The position numbers and the translations under genes were made by a program. Shown one piece after another: positions 1-6,707 of a stretch of 16,144 nt of DNA. Origin of the DNA: an uncultured Lachnospiraceae bacterium (GTDB lineage Bacteria; Bacillota; Clostridia; Lachnospirales; Lachnospiraceae); NCBI GenBank assembly GCA_910580195.1, contig CAJTWA010000068.1, forward strand, positions 1 through 16,144, given 5' to 3'. Numbering within the stretch: position 1 is the stretch's first letter; every line of letters starts with the position of its first letter. The notes under the pieces were generated by a model, which was not told where the DNA came from, did no database searches, and saw nothing but the letters and a program-made list of their open reading frames with translations.

Positions 1-53
1 AGGAAATTCATGAACTTCATCACTTCACAGTGGCACGGTATTTCCTATAAGAT

Positions 54-83
54 AAGAGAAAAGGCACTCTTGCCCTGAGCGCC
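54..83 (-). terminator. Intrinsic terminator downstream of the Nudix gene
   Basis: On the minus strand a seven-pair stem (GGCGCTC / GAGTGCC, one G-U pair, seven-base loop AGGGCAA) spans 63-83 and is followed directly by TTTTCTCTT (54-62). A purine-rich stretch precedes it, and the plus strand also ends in a T-rich run, so it may work in both directions. It lies about 200 nt beyond the Nudix stop codon, so the transcript would carry a long untranslated tail unless another short gene lies between. Confidence 0.65.
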
Positions 84-285
84 TCTTCTTGTGTACGGGG
101 CTGCCCAAAACCCGCTGCCTGCCCGCCCGCACCCATAAGCCAAAGATTTGCCGGCAAGTTCCCATTCTTCCCTAAAATAGCAAAATCATTTGGCTGATAC
201 GTGTGCCCCCTGAATAGAAAACAAGGAAACAAAAGGCTGCGCTGATCCCTTAGTAGCCCAAACTTCCTGCCCGCTGGGGCAGGGC
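84..285. other. Unassigned segment between Nudix stop and terminator
   Basis: No recognisable gene is seen. The minus strand is G-rich between about 85 and 140. A seven-pair hairpin (266-272 with 277-283, loop GCTG) sits just after the Nudix stop but is not followed by a U-tract. A perfect ten-base palindrome, TTGCCGGCAA, lies near 150. A minus-strand open frame beginning at a TTG codon (308-310) runs through the segment, but it overlaps the Nudix end, lacks protein-like composition and runs through the terminator, so it is not called as a gene. The stretch is either a long 3' untranslated region or an unrecognised small RNA. Confidence 0.3.
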
Positions 286-738
286 TTAGAAATATTTTCT
301 GTTGCCCCAAAGATTACTTTTCTTTAAATCCAGATATTCATTGTATGCTTTCTCCAGTATCTGCTTCTCATTGGCAAACCGGAGCAAATGGTAGGCCTCA
401 TGGAATTTATAGTATCCTGAATCAACAAAATATTCTTCCCGTTGTGGTTTGCTGTAATAACTGTCTGCCATCATCAGATACCAGTGTACGTCCTTTTCCA
501 CCGTATCGTCCGGCACGGTAAACGTGTACTGGCTCTTTCCTACATACTTGATGATAGAGGCATCTACCCCCGTTTCTTCCAGCACCTCTCTTGCCGCCGT
601 GTCCCTATACTCTTCGCCCGGCTCCACAGTCCCTTTGGGGAGTACCCAGCCTTCATATTTGTTTTTATAATTCTTATATAAAAGCAAAATCTTTCCGCGA
701 AATATTACCACACCACCACAACTTGTTGCTTCAATCAT
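286..738 (-). CDS. Nudix hydrolase family protein
   Basis: This 150-residue protein is a single Nudix domain, a fold that hydrolyses nucleoside diphosphates linked to another group. The complete Nudix box is visible: G36, E42, then R50-E51-V52-L53-E54-E55-T56-G57-V58, which supplies the Mg2+-binding glutamates. Length is normal for a stand-alone cytosolic Nudix enzyme. The start is supported by GGAGGT six bases upstream (745-750). A good promoter sits in the gap to the penicillin-binding protein gene, so it can be expressed apart from the upstream operon. The substrate cannot be told from sequence: dinucleoside polyphosphate, oxidised nucleotide and sugar-nucleotide hydrolases share this box. 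The family assignment is firm; the specific role is unknown. Confidence 0.93.
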   Translation of the reverse strand: MIEATSCGGVVIFRGKILLLYKNYKNKYEGWVLPKGTVEPGEEYRDTAAREVLEETGVDASIIKYVGKSQYTFTVPDDTVEKDVHWYLMMADSYYSKPQREEYFVDSGYYKFHEAYHLLRFANEKQILEKAYNEYLDLKKSNLWGNRKYF

Positions 739-777
739 TGCAATACCTCCTGATGTGGTTTATAGAACTTTGAAACT

Positions 778-806
778 AGTATACCCCTTTTTCCATTTTC
801 TTGCAA
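778..806 (-). promoter_or_regulatory. Sigma-A type promoter for the Nudix gene
   Basis: On the minus strand TTGCAA (801-806) and TATACT (778-783) are separated by exactly 17 bases, giving a predicted start near 771 and a leader of about 30 nt. The -35 element lies in the palindrome CTTGCAAG. The promoter lies wholly in the gap after the pbpA stop codon. Confidence 0.65.
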
Positions 807-816
807 GAAGTTTCTG

Positions 817-2280
817 CTATTGATTAAAATACCGGTCAAAGACCTGTTTTGCAATGGGGACTGCGGCCGTGCTCCCAGCGCCGCCCTTTTCCACAATGAC
901 GGTGACAACAACCGTTCCCTTATCCTCTGTGGAGGCATACCCGGTAAACCATGCATGGCTTTCGGACTTGTCATTGCTGAATTCTGCGGAACCTGTTTTC
1001 CCGGCTGCATGGTAGGACTGGCCGCTTAACTTTGAGCCAGTCCCTTCGCTGACTACCAGCGACATAAATTCCTGAAGCTTTGCGGCTTCTTCCTCTGCCA
1101 TCAGCGGGCCATACTGGGAGCCCGTATAGCTTTTCACCGTAACCCCTTTATAATTTTCCGTATGGTCCACCACATAGGGGCGCATCAAGATGCCCTTGTT
1201 GGCAATGGCTGCGGTAATCATTGCCATATGCATGGGCGTCACCAGCGTTTTCCCCTGCCCAATGGCCGTCTGCGTCACCTCGTCTGAATTGGAGTTTTCC
1301 GTCAGCGCAAGGCTGCTTTTGTTGGATGGGTAGGAAATGGGCAGGTCTTTCTGGAACAGAAGATCTTCGCAAAGCTGCCGGAATGCCTTCTTGTCCAGCC
1401 CCAAGCCGATATTGGCATAGGAGGTATTGCAGGACTTGGCAAAAGAAGTTTCCAGATTTTCCGTCCCATGGACTGCATGGTCGTAGCAGTGGATTTCCGT
1501 GTTCTCCATGGCAATGCTGCCGGTACATTCATAGGAATATTCCTGATAATTGGGATGTTCCCGGATATATTCCAGCGTTGTTAAAATCTTAAAAGTGGAC
1601 CCGGGCGGGTAGAGCCCTTGGGTTGCCCGGTTCACCAAAACAGAATTGTCGCTGTCTGTGTTGGAAATAATGCTTTCCCACTCTGCGCTGATGATATTTG
1701 GGTCAAAATCCGGCTTGGAAACCATGGCAAGGATTTTCCCCGTAGAAGGGTCCATGGCAATGACTGCCCCCCGGTTTTCGCCTAAAGCCTGATACGCCGT
1801 TTCCTGCAGGCCGTAGTCCAAGGTCGTCACAATGTTGTCCCCGAAATTTTTCTGGCCCTGCAGGCCGTTTATTACTTGTTCCAGAAAAAAGGCATGGGAG
1901 CGGAGCAGGCTGAAATTCCCGAAGGATTCAACACCCGATTTCCCATTGCTGTCAAACCCAACCACATGGGCAAACATGCTGCCATATGGGTAATACCTTG
2001 TTTCGCTCCCATCCTCCCCTACCACGGTCTGGGCTAGCACCTTCCCGTCTGCAGAACGGATTTCCCCGCGCACCACATGCTCCGCAAAGGTATTCTGCCT
2101 TGCATTATAGGGGCTGTTGATGAAATCTTCGCTGAGGAACACCTGAAAATAGGCAAAATATCCCATCATCAGGATAAATATCCCTACAAATAAGTACGTG
2201 ATTACGGCAAATTCCCGGTTGTTTTTTTTGTCGGGGTCAGTCGAAGTCATGGACTTTCGTCCCGTGGATGGTTTTCTCAT
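817..2280 (-). CDS. pbpA: Class B penicillin-binding protein (PbpA-like transpeptidase)
   Basis: This 487-residue protein cross-links peptidoglycan on the outer face of the membrane. One transmembrane helix lies at about residues 24-46 after a short basic cytoplasmic tail, followed by a compact pedestal and a transpeptidase domain from about 165. All three penicilloyl-serine motifs are present: S228-T-F-K231 with the nucleophile serine, S283-C-N285, and K428-T-G430. Size and the rodA neighbour match the PbpA type known from actinobacteria rather than the larger FtsI/PBP2 proteins. The start overlaps the rodA end by 44 bp. GGAGGG lies about ten bases before the chosen ATG, while an internal ATG at 2250 has a poorer site. 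It very likely works with the overlapping SEDS glycosyltransferase. Whether the pair serves elongation, division or sporulation cannot be decided here. Confidence 0.93.
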   Translation of the reverse strand: MRKPSTGRKSMTSTDPDKKNNREFAVITYLFVGIFILMMGYFAYFQVFLSEDFINSPYNARQNTFAEHVVRGEIRSADGKVLAQTVVGEDGSETRYYPYGSMFAHVVGFDSNGKSGVESFGNFSLLRSHAFFLEQVINGLQGQKNFGDNIVTTLDYGLQETAYQALGENRGAVIAMDPSTGKILAMVSKPDFDPNIISAEWESIISNTDSDNSVLVNRATQGLYPPGSTFKILTTLEYIREHPNYQEYSYECTGSIAMENTEIHCYDHAVHGTENLETSFAKSCNTSYANIGLGLDKKAFRQLCEDLLFQKDLPISYPSNKSSLALTENSNSDEVTQTAIGQGKTLVTPMHMAMITAAIANKGILMRPYVVDHTENYKGVTVKSYTGSQYGPLMAEEEAAKLQEFMSLVVSEGTGSKLSGQSYHAAGKTGSAEFSNDKSESHAWFTGYASTEDKGTVVVTVIVEKGGAGSTAAVPIAKQVFDRYFNQ

Positions 2281-4159
2281 GGGATGAAATCCCTCCTTTC
2301 CTGCCTAAGCGTTTCTTTTTCCCGTTTCCTTCCGGAGTACTGCCATTTGGGTTTGCCCTATGCTCTGCAGAAGGGTTTTCCACACGGGCATTTCCGGTAA
2401 GCGGATCATGCAGGCTGCTTGCCCTGTATTCCGCTGTAAGGGGCTTTTGGTCCCTTGGCTGAGCCGCCCGGAAGGCATGTTCCTCTAATTCCAGTTCCTG
2501 AAGCTCCCGAGTCAGCCCCCGTTCTATTTCCTGAAGCTCGCTGGAAATTCCGGGATACTGCCCTTGGGTCCCCTTAACATCCCAACTAGCCCTCCCCGGA
2601 ATACTGGAACTTCTTCCTTCCGCCAGCCCTTGGGTTCCCCTGAAATTCCCGCCCGCTTTTTCCGGCATCCCTTCTGGCGCCCGGGCGCTGGGGTTTTGGG
2701 GGGTTCCAGCCCCAGTCCCTATCGCCCTTTCCGGCCGTCTGCTGTGTTCCGGTTCTGCATCCTTAGGGCTAGCCGCTTTTTTCCTAGGCCTCCTGCCGCC
2801 TTCCCCCGCAAGCTCCTTAGGGCCTGCCGGCTGCTTTTGGGATGCAGGCTCCTCTTCCCCCCGTTCCCGCAGCAGGTACAGCCCTTGGATAATGGCAAAA
2901 ATTATCAGCGTGCTGAGCAGGGAGCTCCCCCCATAGCTGACAAGGGGCAGCGTAACCCCTGTGGAGGGAATGAACTTAATATCGCCCCCAATGGAAAGGA
3001 AAATCTGGAAACCGTAAATGGTCCCAAGCCCCAGCGCCACTAATTTATAGAAGAAATCCTTTATCTGCATCGCAATATTTAAAAACATCAAAAAGCAGCT
3101 CACACAGACCAGAATCAGGCAGATGGCAAAAATCCCGCCCAGTTCTTCTGCAACTGCAGAAAAAATAAAATCCTGTTTTACTTCTGGGATCTTGTAAGGC
3201 ATCCCTTGGCCAAGCCCCATGCCGAACCACCCCCCTGTCCCAATGGCAAACAAGGAATTGGAAATCTGGTTCCCTTCCCGTTCAAAGACGGCAAGAGGAT
3301 CCTGCCATGCCACTACCCGGACGCGGACATGGCTAAACAGGAAATAGGCCACAACGGACGCTGCCGCACCGCAGAGCAGCCCGCCGGCAAAATAATATAA
3401 TTTCCGGGTTGCCACATACAGCATGACCATATAGGCAATAAAGAAAATCAGCGCAGCCCCAAGGTCTTTGGACAGCACCAGAATCACCACATGCAGCGCA
3501 GCCACGGCCGTTGCCTTTACTACCTGCACAAACTCAGTAGACTCGTAAAACATGGACGCAACAAAAAAAACAAATATAATTTTAATAAATTCCGAAGGCT
3601 GCACCGTTATCCCGGCCACTGAAAAGGATAGCTTTGCCCCATGGGACACCGCCCCCAGTACTGCCACCACCCCAAGGAGGGTAATCCCGGCCAGCGCATA
3701 CATCCAAGTAAGGCTGCGGACGAATTTCCAGCGGCTGATAAAATAGGGGATCAGCATTGTGGCAACCATGGAAATGATGGCGATTACAAACTGCTTTACC
3801 GCATGTTCATAGGAAAGCCGGGTTAGGATGACAAAGCCAATGCACATCAGCATACACATGTTGTTCACCACCAGCTTCGATACCCGTTTATAAAAAATCC
3901 CATAGGATACCTGCACCGCGGCAAAGAACAGCACCTGCGCCAGATAAAATTTCAGCAAATCTTGGTTTTTCGTGGATAAGAACAGAACCGCATAGGCATT
4001 GAAATGGAACAGGTACATATAAAACACCTGCTTTTGGAATTTCCATGCCTTCTCTTCTGCGTCCACGCTTTTGCCAAGCGCAGAGTAACACTGCCAAGTA
4101 TAGAGCGCAAACAGCAAAATCATTGTATACTTGGATAATTCAGTAATTAAATGTACCAT
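2237..4159 (-). CDS. rodA: SEDS-family peptidoglycan glycosyltransferase (RodA/FtsW/SpoVE) with long C-terminal tail
   Basis: The first 430 residues form a polytopic membrane protein with about ten to twelve hydrophobic segments and the SEDS signatures QPSEFIK (187-193), KDLGAALI (231-238), GTGGWFGMGLGQG (307-319), IPEVKQDFIFS (324-334) and VSYGGSSLL (408-416). Family members polymerise lipid II into glycan strands. The extended N-terminus recalls actinobacterial RodA. Residues 431-640 form a hydrophilic tail of about 210 residues rich in Pro, Gly, Glu, Arg and Lys, with two GTQG motifs and a short predicted helix near SSELQEIERGLTRELQELEL. This tail is well beyond the usual SEDS length and is probably cytoplasmic and disordered. 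The start has GAGGAG about 11 bases upstream. It follows the U32 gene by 43 bp and overlaps pbpA. RodA is preferred over FtsW because of the PbpA partner, but this is an inference. Confidence 0.92.
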   Translation of the reverse strand: MVHLITELSKYTMILLFALYTWQCYSALGKSVDAEEKAWKFQKQVFYMYLFHFNAYAVLFLSTKNQDLLKFYLAQVLFFAAVQVSYGIFYKRVSKLVVNNMCMLMCIGFVILTRLSYEHAVKQFVIAIISMVATMLIPYFISRWKFVRSLTWMYALAGITLLGVVAVLGAVSHGAKLSFSVAGITVQPSEFIKIIFVFFVASMFYESTEFVQVVKATAVAALHVVILVLSKDLGAALIFFIAYMVMLYVATRKLYYFAGGLLCGAAASVVAYFLFSHVRVRVVAWQDPLAVFEREGNQISNSLFAIGTGGWFGMGLGQGMPYKIPEVKQDFIFSAVAEELGGIFAICLILVCVSCFLMFLNIAMQIKDFFYKLVALGLGTIYGFQIFLSIGGDIKFIPSTGVTLPLVSYGGSSLLSTLIIFAIIQGLYLLRERGEEEPASQKQPAGPKELAGEGGRRPRKKAASPKDAEPEHSRRPERAIGTGAGTPQNPSARAPEGMPEKAGGNFRGTQGLAEGRSSSIPGRASWDVKGTQGQYPGISSELQEIERGLTRELQELELEEHAFRAAQPRDQKPLTAEYRASSLHDPLTGNARVENPSAEHRANPNGSTPEGNGKKKRLGRKGGISSHEKTIHGTKVHDFD

Positions 4160-4202
4160 AAACTATTAGACTCCTCATTGTTCATTCAATTTTTCCCAAC
4201 GT

Positions 4203-6602
4203 TTATTCTATGCCGCGGGTAAAATGGCCGTTTGTATACTCTTCAAAGTATTTTTCCCCGCTGGCTGTATGGGAAGAAATTGCTTTCCTGTAACATGCCA
4301 ACACATATTCTGTTTCTTCCCTGCTTTCCACTGTAAAGGAAAGCCTTGCCCCGGCTGGGTTTAGGGTCCGGATTTCCGGCAAATGGTGCAGCAGCGACAG
4401 CGGGCTTGTGTTATAGATGATATTATAGCAGTCCCCGCATTGGCTCTGCACAGGGAACTGCTTGCCAAAACGGTCTTTCAGGTAGGAAATGCCTGATTTA
4501 TGGGTGCAGCCGGAAGTGTTTTTCCAAAGGCACTGGCTGCTTACCATCACCGGCTGGTAGCCATACACAACCAATTCCCCTCCTTCGCAGCCGATGCCTT
4601 TTAATTCCTTAAAGTTCAGTTCTGCTGGAAGGGTGCGCTGCCGGAAAGGAAACTGGGACAGCCCCTGTAAGGCTTCCTTAGAATAACCGTATATGCCATA
4701 ATCTCCCTGCACACATTCCGGGCTTACCCCCATTTCCTTCAAAAATTGGATTTCTTCATAATTCCTTACCAGATACCCGTCCGCACCTGCCTTTGCAATT
4801 TCCTGCCAATTCCCGCTAAACCACCGGGCCGTTTCCATACGGAACACATAGGGCAAGGCAAGGTAACATTCTTTCCCAGAGCCCTGTGCCTTCCTTGCCA
4901 GCCCCTTGAACTGCTGGGGCAGGGAAACCCGGGGGAACGCAGAGGATTCCAGATAAATCCGGGCTGCCCCCTGCTGGCCCAGAGCGGCTTGGAATTGTTC
5001 CGGTGTTCCTGCTAAAATGCGGAGCCCTAAGTTTTCCTTTAAATTTAAATGTCCCTTTAACTTATTGTGTACTTCTTGCTGCACCTCTGGAGTTCCAGCA
5101 GGTTTACGGTTCTTTTCTAAGGCTTCTCCTCGCTGTACCTCTGGGATTCCAGCAGGCCTTCGGTAGTTTTCTAAGGCTTCTCCTTGCTGCACTTCTGGAG
5201 TTCCGGCAGGCCTTCGGTACTTTTTCAAGATTTCCTCTTGCAAAAGCTCCATCCCTTCCCTGCGGAGCTGGTTTATCGCCCCTACGGAAAGGAATACATT
5301 TTCATCCATTTCCAGACGGAATTCTTCAAATTCAAACGGCGTATTCCCTGTTTTCTGCATTTTTTCTATAACGGCCTGCCCAAGTAAGGGCTGCTTTAAG
5401 GCTGGCTGCACCTGCTGTCCGTTAGCTTCTACTTGGATATCTTTATATTGTACCACAAGTTGGGCAGGCGTTCCTTGATAAAGCCTTAAGATTCCTTTTA
5501 TTTTTTCTTTCGCCCCCTCAGGTTCGAGCCCGTTAAGCTGCACCTGCCTTTCCCTTAAGCCAGTTTCTTCTAGCTCTTGGCCTTTTAAGGCCCTATCCCC
5601 TTTCCCTGTTTTGGGCGCTTTCAGGCTTCTTTTCCCTTTTTCATGGGAAGGCTTGGTAAAAGTAACCATCTCTTTCCCGTTCCTTCTGGTAAAATATCCA
5701 TCTGTGAACCCGCAGCGGTTCCCCAAATCCAGAAGCTGTTCCCTGTCTTCTTTCGCAACCCTGTATTCCTGATCCGGGCTTAACGTTAACTGGTCCAGAT
5801 ACTTCCGGTAAATTCTGGTGACGCCTGCGGCATATTCTGCCTGTTTCATCCTGCCTTCGATTTTAAAGGAATAGACCCCGCTTTCGATAAGCTGGGGCAG
5901 CAAATCTATTGCGCACAAATCCTTCATGCTTAAGAGGTATTCCCCCTGATGGTCCTTGGTAGGCCCTTCCTTCATGCCAGACAGGCGGTAAGGCAGGCGG
6001 CAAGGCTGGGCGCATCTGCCCCGGTTGCCGCTCCTGCCCCCAATCATGCTGCTTAACAGGCATTGGCCGGAATAACAGTAGCACAGCGCCCCATGGACGA
6101 AACTTTCTATTTCTGCCCCAGTTTCTGCGTGGATATGGGCAATTTCCTCCAAGGACAGTTCCCTTGCCGTAACAATCCGGCTGCATCCTGCCTCCAGCAT
6201 TAATTTTGCCCCATGCGCCCCGGTAATTGCCATCTGGGTGCTGGCATGGATGGGCAGGAGCGGAAAATGCTCCCGGACAGTATGGAGCACGCCCATATCC
6301 TGCACAATCACCGCATCCAGCCCGGCTTCATAAAGGGGTTTAAGGTAATCCTGAAGTTCACGGATTTCTGGATCTTTCAGCAAGGTATTTACCGTAAGGT
6401 AAAAACATTTCCCCTTAAGGTGAAGGTAATCAATCGCCTCAAGTAATTCTTCATCTGTAAGGTTCGCGGCATATGCCCTTGCCCCAAACTTCTGCCCCGC
6501 TGCATACACTGCGTCTGCCCCGGCCTCTGCCACCGCCTTTAAGGCGTCAAAAGAGCCTGCGGGTGACAGGAGTTCCACCTTCTTCTCTATCTTTTGGTGC
6601 AT
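4203..6602 (-). CDS. U32 family (RlhA/DUF3656-like) protein
   Basis: With the start placed at 6602, where GGAGGAGGG lies about seven bases upstream, the product has 799 residues; an in-frame ATG at 6641 lacks such a site. The N-terminal half is a U32 domain opening with VELLSPAGSFDALKAV. It carries the cysteine-rich segment CYCYSGQCLLSSMIGGRSG; C174, C181, C197 and C230 are candidate ligands for the [4Fe-4S] cluster known in U32 proteins. SFKIEGRMK (245-253) is another family signature. A DUF3656-type region follows (about 370-450), then three 18-residue repeats (462-515) and a C-terminal part with more cysteines (C691, C699, C722, C725). E. coli relatives RlhA and TrhP hydroxylate rRNA or tRNA, so an RNA-hydroxylation role is more likely than the historical collagenase label, but it is inferred. 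The gene lies between zapA and rodA. Confidence 0.88.
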   Translation of the reverse strand: MHQKIEKKVELLSPAGSFDALKAVAEAGADAVYAAGQKFGARAYAANLTDEELLEAIDYLHLKGKCFYLTVNTLLKDPEIRELQDYLKPLYEAGLDAVIVQDMGVLHTVREHFPLLPIHASTQMAITGAHGAKLMLEAGCSRIVTARELSLEEIAHIHAETGAEIESFVHGALCYCYSGQCLLSSMIGGRSGNRGRCAQPCRLPYRLSGMKEGPTKDHQGEYLLSMKDLCAIDLLPQLIESGVYSFKIEGRMKQAEYAAGVTRIYRKYLDQLTLSPDQEYRVAKEDREQLLDLGNRCGFTDGYFTRRNGKEMVTFTKPSHEKGKRSLKAPKTGKGDRALKGQELEETGLRERQVQLNGLEPEGAKEKIKGILRLYQGTPAQLVVQYKDIQVEANGQQVQPALKQPLLGQAVIEKMQKTGNTPFEFEEFRLEMDENVFLSVGAINQLRREGMELLQEEILKKYRRPAGTPEVQQGEALENYRRPAGIPEVQRGEALEKNRKPAGTPEVQQEVHNKLKGHLNLKENLGLRILAGTPEQFQAALGQQGAARIYLESSAFPRVSLPQQFKGLARKAQGSGKECYLALPYVFRMETARWFSGNWQEIAKAGADGYLVRNYEEIQFLKEMGVSPECVQGDYGIYGYSKEALQGLSQFPFRQRTLPAELNFKELKGIGCEGGELVVYGYQPVMVSSQCLWKNTSGCTHKSGISYLKDRFGKQFPVQSQCGDCYNIIYNTSPLSLLHHLPEIRTLNPAGARLSFTVESREETEYVLACYRKAISSHTASGEKYFEEYTNGHFTRGIE
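5058..5219 (-). repeat. Three 54-bp tandem repeats inside the U32 gene
   Basis: Three in-frame 54-bp units encode 18-residue copies related to YRRPAGTPEVQQGEALEN. The first two differ at only a few residues; the third diverges in its last third. The period is visible in DNA from the recurrence of CTTGCTG / CTCGCTG at 5075, 5129 and 5183. The array sits between the DUF3656-like region and the C-terminal domain, so it is probably a flexible linker able to change copy number by slippage or recombination. Confidence 0.85.
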
Positions 6603-6624
6603 CTTAAGCCCTCCTCCAAAGAAA

Positions 6625-6659
6625 GATGGCTCAAACAACATGACTTGTCCTGAGCCATC
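6625..6659 (-). terminator. Hairpin between zapA and the U32 gene (possible attenuator)
   Basis: On the minus strand a perfect nine-pair stem, GATGGCTCA / TGAGCCATC, encloses an 18-base loop that can add an ACAA / TTGT pairing. TTTCTTT follows immediately, so it resembles an intrinsic terminator. It ends about 22 bases before the U32 start codon and just upstream of its ribosome binding site. Partial termination would lower expression of U32, rodA and pbpA relative to zapA; a role in mRNA processing or stability is also possible. Confidence 0.5.
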
Positions 6660-6707
6660 CCTCTTTCAGACGGAATGATTTTTAATTTTGGCATCCCGAT
6701 ACCTCTC

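Noticed and set aside
266..283. Seven-pair hairpin just after the Nudix stop as a terminator
   Set aside because: The stem is good, but no U-tract follows on the minus strand; the hairpin at 63-83 fits far better.
20..310. Minus-strand open frame of 96 codons overlapping the Nudix end
   Set aside because: It starts at TTG without a ribosome binding site, overlaps the Nudix gene, reads through a good terminator hairpin and has no protein-like composition.
6603..6641. Longer U32 start at 6641
   Set aside because: The ATG at 6602 has a strong GGAGGAGGG site at good distance, and the extra residues fall in the hairpin region.
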